30,647 nucleotides of DNA. It comes from Hofstenia miamia (lineage: Eukaryota > Xenacoelomorpha > Acoela). The translations under genes were made by a program, and so were the position numbers. Positions 9,508 through 20,485 of this stretch are shown here, piece by piece; position 1 is the first letter of the stretch, and the number at the start of each line of letters is the position of its first letter. The notes under the pieces were generated by a model, which was not told the origin of the DNA, ran no database searches, and saw only the letters and a program-made list of their open reading frames with translations. Location: the NCBI GenBank assembly GCA_004352715.1, contig SCFE01000005.1, forward strand, positions 3,737,411 to 3,768,057, written 5' to 3'.

Positions 9508-10998
9508 TTCACATTTTGATGCTCATCAAATGACAATCAAACATTTGAAAGATGCTTTATCCAAGGATGTAGCCTTGTGAATGGAAAGTGAATGCCATGT
9601 GGAGGGAGTCCCTTCAAGCAGAACTTAACACTCAACATGTTGCTTATCAAAAGATGGAAATGCAGATGTTGGAATCTACATTTGCATTAGAATTACAAAT
9701 TCAGGAACTCAAAATTGCTGTTAATGATGCTAACAATTGAGACAAGGTGCAATCACCTAGAAATCACAACAATGAGTATGTCACCCATGTCATGTTAAAT
9801 GAAGCCTTAGATGCTCTTGCTGATAGAATCACTAGGCAAGTAGCACACATGATTTGATCAGTGAGTGTGAGTCATACTTTAAATACAACTTCTCATTGTG
9901 AAGAAAACACAATGATAATTCCTTCAAATTCTGTCTCAGCCTGTACAATCTCTTTGACTCAACACCCTACTTTCACACAGTCCACTCTCACTCAGGTATT
10001 CACCCTCACTACTGTAGCCACCCCTAAAATGGTTATGTCTCTTTAATATCTGATCCTGTGAGCACTACAGTCTTACCCACATTTAAAGAGCATGTCATTG
10101 ACACAAGTCTGATGAATGTAGGAACATCTAGTAGTTGACCACAATATTGTTGCTCTATTCTCCCTCCTGAGTCAACTGGGCAAGTACAAGTTTTTAGTAA
10201 ACATTCTGTGTTGCCTAAATTCACAAGACAAATTGATGCAGTGTCTCAATCATTTGATGAGTGGTTCTTTTTATTTGAACTCACTATGAAACAGTACAAG
10301 AATTCTCAAGAGAGCACTGTATCCCAGTTCCCACAGTACCTCAGTGGGTTAGCATATAATTAATACATGATGCTTGATCACAATATCAAAACAAATTATC
10401 AGTTGTTGGTGGGTTTCTTTGAGGACCATTATCAAGCCCCACATATCAAGCACCAATACAAAACCTTACTTTGTGACATTTCCTTCAAATCAGATGATGA
10501 TATCCAAAATTATATAACTCAAGTTGAGAGGCTGTTCCAGCTTAGTAGTTTATCTGCTGAGTACTCTTGCCATGATTTATTTTCATATATTTGTCGAGGT
10601 TTTCCCCCTTCTATCAGAAGTTTGCTGGAAGTAAAATGTGACCTAGAAGAAAGTCTACACAAGATCATTAGAAAGGCAATCAGTGTGGTATACTTGATGT
10701 ATAACTCTAATGAAATTGATAAGGATGCTAATGAATTATCTGGAGTAAGGATAAAGTCTGAGCCAAGTACATTGAAGAAAACAGTCCTTAAGAGAGAGTT
10801 TAATATGGCATCTGTTCACTGCTTTTGATGTGGAGATAAAGGCCACTTGAAATCCAACTGTCATGCAAAAATCCAACTAATAGCTGATGGGGAAGGATTT
10901 ATAGTAGAGGATTCCATATCATCTGAACCTAATGATGAAACACCTTTAGTAGATTTGACAGATGGCGAAATTACCACATCTCAGAATTTAAATTAAAG
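9508..10998 (+). pseudogene. Ty3/gypsy gag, copy B, with broken zinc knuckle
   Basis: The coiled-coil part (9510-9870) matches copy A. The capsid-like part is best preserved in 10367-10828, an open stretch of 153 codons with the helical, aromatic pattern of Retrotrans_gag domains (WFFLFE just upstream at about 10262, FPPSIRSLL at about 10600). At 10820-10861 lies a CCHC zinc knuckle, C-X2-C-X4-H-X4-C, whose second spacer position is a TGA stop (10826-10828). Other stops are near 9578, 9740, 10136, 10362 and 10993. Gag would form the particle and bind template RNA; this copy cannot make a full protein. Confidence 0.8.
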
Positions 10999-11001
10999 GG
11001 A

Positions 11002-11661
11002 GTGCCAACTCCCTCAAAATGCACTCAGGATATTCTGGTTATAACTAATCTCATATGTAAGAACCTGATTCCTGTTGAAATGAATGGACAAATCATTAAT
11101 GCTACCATCAATACTGGAGCTGCTGCTTCAATTATTAGTGAGGAATGTTGTAAAGGTTTGTGTTTAACCCATGATTCATTGGATTCCTCTCCCCTCAAGC
11201 TAATTGATGCTTGAGGAAATCAAATCTCCTTGAAGAGGAGATTGAGAGATGCTTTGTTACGAATTCATGCTGAACCATTTAGCATTGACCTCATTGTGAT
11301 CAATACATCTAATCATAAACTCCCATATGATCTCATCTTGGGTAATGATTTTTTGGAAAAGAATGAGTGTGTCATCAACTATAAAGCTAATACAATATCC
11401 ATCAAGGATCAAGAAGCTACACAGTTAACAACTATTCCAGAACAAGAGGTGGTATTTGATTTAATTGAGCCTGTTCATTTGGAGTCTAAGCATTGGACCA
11501 GAGCAGCAGTATTTTTGAAGAGTGAAATGAATGGAGATGTTATGATTGTAGGCCAAAGTGGTAAATATATTAAAGGGATTTCTTTTTCACCTGACCTCTG
11601 TAAAGTATCCACAGGAAAGACATATGTGATCATCCTCAATAGATCCAATTTTCCTGTGTGA
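11002..11661 (+). pseudogene. Ty3/gypsy aspartic protease remnant
   Basis: Two open stretches, 11002-11214 and 11230-11661, are in the same frame and separated by a TGA at 11212-11214. The active-site region reads INTGAAASIIS, in which the catalytic Asp of the family's D-[ST]-G triad is Asn (codon 11110-11112). The C-terminal hallmark LPYDLILGNDFL is present at about 11323-11358. The frame is -1 relative to gag, as is usual for gag-pol in many Ty3/gypsy elements, though here it could also reflect decay. Protease would process Gag-Pol; the Asp to Asn change alone should abolish activity. Confidence 0.8.
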
Positions 11662-11944
11662 TTTGATGTGTCAAAGTGTACCAGTTCAGGTTAAGAATGT
11701 AGCAACTTCTTGTTTGCCAATATTTACTGCAATTCATGACTTGGAGGAACCATCTGATATAGTAAAGATACCTTCCATTAATAATGACACTCACCCGCAT
11801 CTAGAACATCATGAGAAATGATTGCTCATTTCTGTCTTACAAAGTAAGCATGAAGTGTTCAATTACAGAACCATAAGTGTAGGACAAGTGATTAGGGAGG
11901 AACATACAATCAAAGTCAAAAGTTAAAAACCAATTTGGCTGCCT

Positions 11945-13240
11945 GTGCAGAGATTACCAGAAAACCTTAAAGCAGAATATGAAAAGATATTAAGTGACCT
12001 AATTGAAAATGGAATAATTCAAGGCAGCAATAGTCTCTACGCTGCCCCAACCATTTTTATAAGACAGGGAGAAAAATACAGGCTTTGTATTGAGTTTAGA
12101 AAGTTAAATGATGTTATGGTAAAGGATGCATACCCCTTACCATGAATTGAAGATCTTTTATATGATGTGAGTAAGTATAAATTTTTCTCCTGTCTGGATT
12201 TGTGTAAAGCTTACTGGCAGGTGCCAATGCGTCCATCCAATATTCCAAAAATGGCCTTCATTATGCCCTATGGTTTGTACGAGTGGAAGTATATGGCTTT
12301 TGGATTGTGTAACACACCAGCCACTTTTCAGCATTACATGACCAAGGTGCTGAAAGATAAATCAAACATGCTTGAAGCTGGTATATCAGCATACATTGAT
12401 GATATACTAGTAGCCAGTACAACCTTTGAAGAACATCTAGAAAAACTAAATCATATGTTAGAATTATTACAACAAGCTGGGTTGAAAGTTAATGGAAATA
12501 AATGTTCATTGATTCAGAAGAAAGTTACCTTCTTAGGGAGAGTCATAGAATATGGGAAAATTTCAATAAAAACGAATGCTAAGCATTTTTTGGAGAAAAT
12601 AGAAACACCTAGAAGTTGAAAAGATGTGCAGAGGTTGATGGGCTCTCTAAATTATTACAGAATGTTCATTCCCAACCTAGCAGAGAAGACCAAATCTATT
12701 TCAAATTTACTTAAGAAGAATAATGAGTTTAAATGGACCTGGAACAAACAGGATGTGTTGGAGAAAATAAAAATCAAACTCAAAGATTCCTCATTAAATA
12801 CTCCTGATTATAGTAAAACCTTTATTGTTGATTGTGATGCCAGTGCCATTGCTATTAGTGGTGTGTTAAGTTAAGAAATAAATGGAGTCAAAAGTCTGGT
12901 ACAATGCTTCAGTAAAAAACTTAGAGATCCTGAAAGGAACTATGTAGCCACGAAGTGTGAGATGTTAGCTTTAGTGGAGTTGCTGAAGATATTTTGATAT
13001 TTTATATTAGGTCAAAAATTCATCGTACATACCAACAACAGCACCTTGGAAAGGCCTAAAAAATTCTCTGGATATAAATCCAATATCATGGCCAGATGGA
13101 TAGAATATCTAAATGATTTCTCTTTTTAGATTAAACACTGTCCTGGCTGTTTACACTTAAATGCTGACTATTGGACAGCACTGCCAAGCTATGAAAGGGA
13201 TTTAAAGAAACCAGATGGGGAAAAAGTACTGTTCTGATTT
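11945..13240 (+). pseudogene. Ty3/gypsy reverse transcriptase and RNase H remnant
   Basis: Frame differs from the protease. RT motifs in order: YRLCIEFRKLN (about 12075), LDLCKAYWQVP (about 12185), MAFGLCNTPATFQ (about 12295), catalytic AYIDDILV with YIDD at 12392-12403, and FLGRVIE (about 12530). The thumb and connection follow (LMGSLNYYRMFIPN, about 12635). RNase H starts with DCDASAIAISGVL at about 12832; the later HTNNSTL has Asn where the family usually has Asp-His. In-frame stops fall at about 12143, 12617, 12872, 12996, 13128 and 13236. The order RT-RNase H-integrase and motif details identify Ty3/gypsy rather than Ty1/copia. The stop-free runs are remarkably well conserved given the number of stops. 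Confidence 0.88.
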
Positions 13241-13539
13241 ATTCTGCATATTGAGTATGAGCTAATCCCCAAGATTAATGCAGATCATAATGGGAAGGAA
13301 ATTCTACCAATTTTGATATGTGAAGAAATCTCTGAGGAAGAAATCATCAAACATCAACAAAGTGATCAAGTATTATCCAACATTATGAAACTTATGAAGG
13401 ATCCATTTTTTCCCCTTCCTCCAATAGATTCTCATTATAACAACTGATACAATTGGACAACAACAGAGAAGGGATTACTTTATGCTATAAGCCATTGCAA
13501 TAACAGACTTGCCATTCCCAAGTACTTTAGAAGAGATCT

Positions 13540-14874
13540 AGTAAGATAAGTACATGAAAAGGGGCATTTAGCAATAATCCATACAGAGAAAACTTTTAAT
13601 TTGCAATATGTTACTATTGGCATCAGGGTTGCTGTTATGGATGTCATTGATAAATGCAAATGATGTCTCTTGAATAATGCTAGCCATTTTTCAGAACAGA
13701 GAGCCAAGTTAGAATGTTGCACTGCAACCAGTCCAAATGAAATTGTCCATATGGATTTAGAACAGCTGTCTTGAGAGAATGAAGGTTTTCAATACCTCTT
13801 GTTGATAGTGGATCATTTCACTAAATATGCTCAAATTATTTCATTGGACAGTACAAGTGCAGAAAAAATAGCTGAAAAAATAGTTAATTAGTGGATTTTG
13901 AAATATGGTCCTATGTCTAAGCTCAACTCTGACCATGGTCCACAGTTTGAGAATAATCTGATGAAAGCCTTAATCCATAAGTTAGAATTAATTCATGAAT
14001 TCACCACTGCTTATCACCCTCAAGCTAATGGCCTGGCAGAACTTTGATAAAACTGATTCAAGTAGCTCTCTCACAGGCTGCAGGGAGAAATTGGAGATGT
14101 GGAATCAAATGTATCAAGTTTTTTTATAATACAGTGGTCCATTCCACAAACAGTGTAAGTTCTTTTAAGGCTATGTTTGGTCAGGAAGCACTGACTTCCT
14201 TATCCATGATGTTTCCCAATTACTCAGAACCCAGTGTTGACAGATATGTAGATCAATTGATATGAGATATGCAGCAAGTACATCTGATGATTTGTCATAA
14301 CTCAAATCAATCAAGTTTACATCAAAAGAGAACATTCAACAAAGAATTATATGGTGAGCCTCACAAACAAGGCAACAAAGTTTTTGCATATTTACCTTGT
14401 GTCACCACAGATCACAGCCAAGTATGGAAATTAGCCAATAATTGGCAAGGACCCTTCATTGTGGAGAAAGTGCTTGATCATAGCACATACACACTTAATA
14501 ATGGAAAAACAATACACTTCCAGAGGCTGAAAAGAGCCATAAAGGATATTGAGCATGTAATTATAGATGATAATAATGAATTTACATTGATCAACAATGG
14601 TGTCAATGTGTTTGAGACTTATGATAATTTAACTGATTTTGCTGAAGACAATATTAGTGATACTGAATTTGAATTTGAGAGTGAGATGAATCTGAGTAAT
14701 GATAGTCAATGTATATTGCCTTCAAGGCATGCTAGAGAAAATCAACCTTATGATCCCAACATTTGGGACCTTAACCTTATAAATCTGTTTAGGAATGATA
14801 CTGATAGGGAAGAACAAACAAGAGTCACCAGCTCCTCCAACCCTTTGAAGAGTGAGAAGGAGAATGGAGGGTAG
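13540..14874 (+). pseudogene. Ty3/gypsy integrase remnant with GPY/F module
   Basis: An HHCC-type zinc-binding start is seen at about 13553-13670 (HEKGHLAIIH ... CKxC, with a stop between the last two cysteines). The DDE core follows: first Asp in HMDL (about 13750), second in NSDHGPQFEN (about 13925), Glu in QANGLAEL (about 14021-14043). A one-base frameshift occurs immediately after this Glu; the continuation is at 14044-14265. A TGA at about 14263-14265 separates the last block, 14269-14874. That block holds the GPY/F module (NNWQGPFIVEKVLDHSTYTL), typical of Ty3/gypsy integrase C-termini, and an acidic tail. No chromodomain or env frame was recognised. Confidence 0.85.
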
Positions 14875-15125
14875 CAGAGATGTTACCAAAACCTTGTCTA
14901 GGCGTGGGAGAAATGTATCTCTGCTTGACAAGGCATGCAAAAGCAAGAGAGGATGACATGATGGTGCTGAGGAGATACCTATTCTGTGCAGGCTACATAT
15001 AGCTCCACAATTAGGTGAGGAGAGAGCAAATACCACCCCGTCCTCATCTCATCACTATTGTAGAGTCACTTGGGGACTTTTTTGAATTTATGATTTATCA
15101 GCTATTTTGTATTTTTACATCACCA

Positions 15126-15133
15126 TGACGTCA
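15126..15133 (+). promoter_or_regulatory. Perfect CRE palindrome TGACGTCA in LTR
   Basis: TGACGTCA is the consensus site of CREB/ATF-type bZIP factors. It lies about 165 bases upstream of the LTR's TATA box, the place for a U3 enhancer. L1 has TGACGTCT at the corresponding place. Binding is inferred from sequence only. Confidence 0.45.
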
Positions 15134-15297
15134 GCACTTATCTCGATCTTAGGTTGCTATTGTTAATTTAACGTCCCCTTGGTGGTGCTTATTATTATTG
15201 CTCAAATTGAATTTACAAAGTAACAAATAATTGATCATGGTTAAACTACATAGACAACTATTTTTGTAAACAAAGGCAGGTAAGAATGCAATGCTTG

Positions 15298-15304
15298 TAT
15301 AAAA
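15298..15304 (+). promoter_or_regulatory. TATA box of LTR L3
   Basis: TATAAAA in the second half of the LTR. Corresponding TATAAA and TATAAAT boxes are at 1991 in L1 and 4204 in L2, so position is conserved among copies. It would start retroelement RNA near 15330. Confidence 0.5.
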
Positions 15305-15413
15305 CCTGAGAGACTTGTAGAGAATGTTAATAGATTTTATCTACTCTCAACTACCATTTTTACCATTGTATTTTTTCTTTATATTATATCTTTATGAAAA
15401 CTATTGCTTAAGA

Positions 15414-15483
15414 TTGGCGACAATTTGGGAGTGCATTCACTAGCACAGGGAAACAAGTAGCTTCTGGAGGTCTTTTGATTATC
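15414..15483 (+). repeat. Primer-binding-site-like sequence and leader after L3
   Basis: TGGCGAC at 15415-15421 matches the complement of the 3' end of tRNAs used as primers by several Ty3/gypsy elements (412 and mdg1 use TGGCGACC, tRNA-Arg). The next 60 bases (CAATTTGGGAGTGC ... TAGCTTCTGGAGGTC) align with the leader after L1 at 2046-2105. A leader after a 3' LTR implies that a second, tandem element once shared this LTR; only its first 70 bases survive. Primer identity is inference. Confidence 0.5.
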
Positions 15484-15790
15484 CAGTCCGAATTGTGGAC
15501 CCATTAGGTTACATATATGGTTAGATATATGGAAATAATCAACCTCTTGTTCGTAGTTCAACACATATATATATGGAAATAATCAACCTCTTGTTCGTAG
15601 TTCAACACATACATGTACTTATACAACCTAACATGGTGATGATACCATGCCATTGGCTAGCATGAATATCTGGCAATTACAGATTATTTAATAGTGAGCT
15701 GAGAGATAACAATGAAAATGAGATGTTTATTTGTGGTTGTGAGATAGAAATTAATAAGTGAGACAGATAGGGTAGCCCCAGTCAATAGGT
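15484..15790 (+). repeat. Dispersed repeat X, copy with internal 44-bp tandem duplication
   Basis: Aligns with 3733-3977. The block ATATGGAAATAATCAACCTC ... GTTCAACACAT occurs twice with period 44 (GGAAAT at 15531 and 15575), an exact recent duplication not found in the other copy. It continues uninterrupted past GAGACAGATAGG, showing the sequence expected before L2 inserted in copy 1. Confidence 0.75.
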
Positions 15791-16237
15791 TAAGCACTTT
15801 ACTTCTGGAGACTTTGCTTCAGCTGGAAGCCATACAAATTGGTCATCTTGGATTTTACCTAAAGTAACTACTTACTTGGATGAATTACCAATGTTATATC
15901 TATAAGTTCTCTGATATTCTAACTTCTGGAATCAGGGCTGTCTTTGTATGAACACTACTTAAAAACCTTCTACAGAGTCAATTTGTTGCATTCAAATTTA
16001 GCACTTTACTTTTCCTAAAGACTTTGCTTTGGCTGGAAGCCACATGAATTGGTCATCTTGGATTTTACCTAAAAGTATCTATTACTTGGATGAATTACCA
16101 ATGTTTATGTTAGTTAATAGGTTGTTTTCCCTTTACTTTTTACTGGAATCAGGGCTATATGGTATAGCTATTTAAAACCTTCTGCAAAGTTAATTAGTTT
16201 TCTAGTGTAATTACTATAGCAGCCTGTGATTCTACAT
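15791..16237 (+). repeat. Dispersed repeat Y, two tandem copies
   Basis: Copies at about 15791-15985 and 16000-16237 share TAGCACTTTACTT, GGAAGCCA, AATTGGTCATCTTGGATTTT, ACTTGGATGAATTACCAATG, CTGGAATCAGGGCTGT or CTAT, and AAACCTTCT. The second is nearly identical to 4880-5126, ending CAGCCTGTGATTCTACATT. No coding frame or terminal structure was found. Confidence 0.75.
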
Positions 16238-16254
16238 TATGTAAGGTTAATACA

Positions 16255-17560
16255 TTAGTCAACACCTGTCTAGTTTTCTTTCAATCTGAGCAACAGTTTA
16301 AGATCATAATTTTGTTCTCAATAAATGAGTGTTTACTAACTTTAGATAGTTGTGTAAGGGTTGGTACTTTTTATCAACATATGAAATCTTGAAACTGACA
16401 TAGGGAACCTTGAGATAGACATAGCAAATCATTATGACAATATGAACAAAAATTTAGCATGAATGAGGTATGAAGATTAATAACATTAGATGGGTCATTT
16501 AAAATTTTCTCATATATACATTAAAATATTTATATGAGTATTTATTATGAAATCAAGTATAATACTTTATCATTTAGTCTAGATTACAATGTAATAAACA
16601 ACTGCTAAAACTAAATTTTGATGTCTCTTTTGATATAATTGATATGTATACCTCATTCATGCTAAAATTTTTGTTCATATTGTCATAATGATTTGCAATG
16701 TTGATCTCAAGGTTCCCTATGTTGGTTTCAAGATTTTGTATGCTGATAAAAAGTACCAACCTTGTGTAAGTAAAAGTTTGTGTTACACATTTAATCAAAG
16801 AATGAAAAATAAACAAAAAAACCTTAGTTTTTCAAACAACTTTAATAACAACACTAGTTTAAAGCAGTTTAGATTATAAATTAAGAGAATAATTAGCAAT
16901 CATTTAATTCTACTTTTGAGTTTTATTTCACTAATGACAACTAGGCATTCACTAGGAATGATTACTGTTGCATATAAATGCATATAAACTTAGCATTTGT
17001 TTATGCATTTACAAATGTTGTTACAAATAGGGATAGTGCAATCAATAAAAAATTTTACAATTTAGTGATTATTCATTAGGATAAATATCAGATAAAATAT
17101 ACAATAGAATCATGTTACTTAGATCAAGCAAAATACCAATATTGTTTTAGAATAGTTAAAAGTAAGCTATTTGTTACAAGCATATAATATAGAAGGTTAA
17201 AAATACAAATTTAATATTCAATTCTTAAGAACTTTTTAATAACTGACTTTCTTGTTCTTTTCCTTACATGTTATTATTTCAGTTCCACTTTCATCATAAC
17301 TTTTGGTGCTTTTCCAAGTACATGAATCAGACTTTGTTAACTTAAATTTAAAACCAACCTTTTTAATAATATTATTACATCAAATAAGTGGCTTTTGTGG
17401 TTGAATCTTCTGCCATGTCAGAACTAACATCCTTTCATTCTTGACTATTCATCAAAAGATTAATAGATTAGTTTCATTTGTACAATTTCTTAATCAAAAT
17501 AAATTTAATTTTAAGAAATAACTAATTTTTTACAATTTTGAGGGTGAAATCAGAATAGTG
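16255..17560 (+). repeat. Dispersed repeat W, copy 1 (interrupted by MITE)
   Basis: Collinear by eye with 23310-24070. Matches: ATTAGTCAACACCT ... AACAGTTTAAGATCATAA (16255-16307), TAAAATATACAA ... ATCATGTTAC (17093-17120), and TTCCTTA ... AAGTACATGAATCAG ... AAACCAACC ... TAAGTGGCTT ... ACAATTTCTTAA (17270-17500). The MITE at 16359-16761 is absent from the second copy. The remainder (16771-17090) shows no other feature. Confidence 0.55.
16359..16761. mobile_element. 403-bp MITE with 113-bp arms and perfect 9-bp TSD
   Basis: Left arm 16359-16471 and right arm 16648-16761 are inverted copies at roughly 90% identity, both beginning GGTTGGTACTTTTTATCA at the outer end. The 9-mer ttgtgtaag flanks it exactly at 16350-16358 and 16762-16770. 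Long inverted arms with 9-bp duplications are characteristic of Mutator-like elements. The 176-bp centre has no coding frame, so it is non-autonomous. The first 14 bases equal those of the element at 219-365. Confidence 0.9.
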
Positions 17561-17757
17561 GTTTCATGTGTATTTTAAAATGGAAAATTTTAAGTACAAA
17601 TCTTTTCTGTTCAAAAATACTTTGAATTAACAAAAGTTAATTGATGTGTTACTATATGCTACTTTTAACTAACAGTAAATGTGATGATCAAATTAAATAT
17701 TCAAAAAAATTATGTAGCAATATGAAGTCTGTGCAGTAGTGCAGCTGTGTCATTCTT
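17561..17757. other. No recognised feature
   Basis: AT-rich spacer between repeat W and LTR copy L4. Confidence 0.5.
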
Positions 17758-18200
17758 ATGTAATGTCACTTGGGGAATAATCAATGTTTCAATATTTAAA
17801 TTTTGCTGAATAAACCGTCAGAAACTAATATCAAAAGTCTAGAATATGAGTTAAATTAAGAACCCTGGTTTTTGTGGCTAAATAAATCAGTAGAGACTAG
17901 TATTAAAAGTTTATTTTTATTATTTATTATATATTTATTATATATTTTTTATAGGCTTTGATTTATGTATTGCATCATAATTTGATTTATTTGTAAATTT
18001 TTGATTGGCATTACAAATTGTACACCTTACATTAATTGTCCCTTAAACTTGAATTATTTGCTGCTTAATTATACTTTGTAAGGAAAAAGAGCAGAGAGTT
18101 GGCTTGTAGACAAAAGCAGGTAATTATTCATTTTTCTAATATAATATTCAGAGAAAATCTGTTGAGTGATTTCTTTAGAATTAATTAGCTAAAGTCTAAT
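17758..18200 (+). repeat. LTR family L, old copy L4
   Basis: Begins ATGTAATGTCACTTGGGG and carries the family's landmarks in order: TTAATTGTCCCTTAAACTTG, TTGTAGACAAAAGCAGGTAA. It is the most diverged of the four copies and its ends are approximate. A T/A-rich stretch of repeated TTATTATATATTTATTA (17917-17945) is inside it. Confidence 0.5.
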
Positions 18201-18329
18201 GCTAGGGTTATTTTGCTTCTCATTATCATGGTTTAGTATAATTTTCTATAATGGCAATATTAATCTAGCCTCTGTCAATAATTTAGAAATTGTGAATTTG
18301 GTTGTGAAAAAAACTTCTGGCTTCAAGCA

Positions 18330-18720
18330 TTGCATTAAGTTCCATGTCAATTTGTTCATAGAAAGCACATAATTAATTACACTGTTTTCAAATTCTGCCT
18401 ATTGGCTTTCACTAATGAATGGCAATTTCATGCTATTATATTTAAATTAATCATAGGAACATAGGGATAATCAAATTTTATTGAAATAGAAATGATAAAT
18501 TGAGATACATAGGGCAGCACCATCTAATGTAAATATTCAATCAGTTTGGTGATGGATCTTCAGTGTGATGCTATGAAAAATTCATGAACTCATCAGATCT
18601 TTTACCTAAAAGAAAATAGTAGTTTAATATCAGATCATGGAGTTTTGATTTGGTGGAATCAAAGATTAATTAGTTTATGTATTGGATATTTTTAAGCTGT
18701 GGAGGGACCTTCTGTGTACA
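18330..18720 (+). repeat. Old copies of repeats X and Y behind L4
   Basis: 18390-18520 resembles X (CTATTGGCTTTCACTAATGAA, AATGGCAATT, GAAATAGAAATGATAAATTGAGATACATAGGG). 18530-18720 weakly resembles Y (TCATGAACTCATCAGATC, TTTTACCTAAAAG, GGTGGAATCA, ACCTTCT). They follow L4 in the same order as X and Y follow L3, so L-X-Y is a conserved unit. Confidence 0.45.
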
Positions 18721-19662
18721 AATACTGATATTTATTGTTTCACTTGACTACTTTTGTATAAGTATTATATTGTGGCATAAGTACATTATTGGATTTTGTA
18801 AATTTGTGATTTTGACATTGCTAATATGTAAACTATAAATTACAAATGATCAATTTATAATTAGACGAATTTAGTTATTTGTAAACACCTGTGATTTTAA
18901 CCTAAATAATTCTGTTAAATATCACCCAGTATTTTTGTTTTAGGTGAAAAGGTTATTGTACAGAACCTGTCTTATTTTCTCATGTTAGCAATGGTGTACT
19001 GTTGTTTAATTTCTTTACCAGTTTTGTTCATATATATTAGTGTGATCTTTTCATTTTGTTTCAGTTGATTTTGCTTTCAGTAAACTCATTTCTGTTGTAT
19101 TTTTACATCACTTTTATAAAATTATGCTTTTCTAAAAGTCATATTTGCAGTTAAAAGCACTTAGAAGGGTCACAACTTAACTAGCATATCCTTTAACTTA
19201 GGGCTAATAGTACAGTTAGGGATTCATTTGCTATTAAAATTTGTTATTATTGCTATCACCTAAATTACATGAGATGAGAAACACGCTGAGTGTAGGTTTT
19301 TTACTTGGCATGTAGGTTTCATTCACTGCATCCAACATTATAAGGGCTTCTCTTTTCCTTCTCTTTTTAAAGGGCTCTAATCTCATATTACTCTTTCCCC
19401 AAATTATCTGTTTTGAGTCAGCAAAGTGTGGCACTCTTCCCCTAACATGATCTGTTTAATTTTAACTTTTAATAGGATAGAGTGATAATAGCAGGAGGTA
19501 ATTATTTTGTAGCATCAGTAATTCTATGCATCCCTTAATAAGCTAGGATAGTACAATAGTTAGCTGATTTTTAGCAGATGCCACAATTTTGTAAGTAAAA
19601 AATTCATTTAAAAATTACAGTTTAAGGAATTTTATAAGTTTGAAATTAATAATTATGAGTAA
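18721..19662. other. Intergenic, no recognised feature
   Basis: AT-rich, almost CpG-free. A 66-residue minus-strand frame at 19234-19434 has no recognisable motif and no supporting signals. Confidence 0.5.
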
Positions 19663-19664
19663 TA

Positions 19665-20485
19665 CCCAGATAACAATTTTGGTTGTTTTTACATTGTTTA
19701 TAGTTGTTTCATACTTTTGGTTGTTGCAGCAACCACTAACATCCTAATAACAACATTAGTAAAAAATAATCAGTGAGCAGATGCTTGCAAATAAAACTCA
19801 TTTTGTTAGTTTTATTACTAGATCCTTTTATAAAAAAAAAAAGATTTGCAAAACCTTTTTTGAAATTTTTAATTTGCAAAAAATTATAATATACCAGATA
19901 TGTGAGTTTTCAAAATAATTTATTCATGAATATTTGGACCCCTTGATATTGACAGTTAAATAGCATAAGTTATAATTGAGCTGAAGAGATTTTTCACGAC
20001 TTAAGAAAGTACTCTTACAAAACTGTGCTTAATTTTAGAGTTTTGAATTTTTGTTAAATTTGGCAGATTTTTATGCTCATTGTTATCATTTATATACAAG
20101 ACATTCATTTCAATCTTTAACAAATGTTTGTATTGAATATGCTTGATAGCATCTCAAAGATAATGGTGTGTCCTTTGTTGGGCTTGTCTTTGTTTAAATG
20201 CACTGTTTAAACAGCTTAGTAGTATAAAATTTTATTTTGCATATAAAAGTAATGCTAAAACAATCATGTGACAACATAAAACAACGTTGTTACAACCTCA
20301 AAATGTTGCTGTTTCATTCATAAAAAACAACCAAAAAGCAACCTAATGTGACGTTGTTGAAGCACCGTTGTTTCAACCAATGAAATGGTACCATTTCAAC
20401 ATTAAAACAATGTTGTTTTTGACGCATAAAACAACCACATAACAACCAAAAACAACGTTGTTTAGCCCTTAAATTGTTATCTGGG
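19665..20485. mobile_element. 821-bp TIR transposon (CCCAGATAACAATTT ends)
   Basis: CCCAGATAACAATTT at 19665-19679 is the inverse of AAATTGTTATCTGGG at 20471-20485, each flanked by TA (19663-19664 and 20486-20487), suggesting a TA duplication. The subterminal right side is filled with short repeats of ACAACGTTGTT, AACAACCAAAA and GGTTGTTT; the left side has related GGTTGTTT. No transposase frame is present, so the copy is non-autonomous. TA duplications fit Tc1/mariner-like or related families, but the short ends do not settle the superfamily. Its right part recurs in the duplicated segment, ending at 21735. Confidence 0.7.

Larger units (their letters stand above)
15059..15413 (+). repeat. 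LTR family L, copy L3 (3' LTR of element B)
   Basis: Begins TGTAGAGTCACTTGGGG 185 bases after the end of the integrase frame and ends with TTGCTTAAGA just before a primer-binding-like TTGGCGAC. It shares the order of landmarks with L1, L2 and L4: CRE-like motif, GTCCCCTTG, GCTCAAATTG, TGTAAACAAAGGCAGGTAA, TATA box. It retains more CpG than its surroundings, so it is relatively young or recently unmethylated. Purine-rich stretches upstream (14851-14882 and 15015-15028) could be the polypurine tract but are not adjacent to the LTR. Confidence 0.7.

Noticed and set aside
14722-15036. 104-residue minus-strand frame at the end of the gypsy element
   Set aside because: Antisense to the integrase tail and spacer; no domain, no env-like membrane protein features.
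14875-15058. Possible env gene after pol
   Set aside because: Fewer than 190 bases remain before the LTR and no frame is open.
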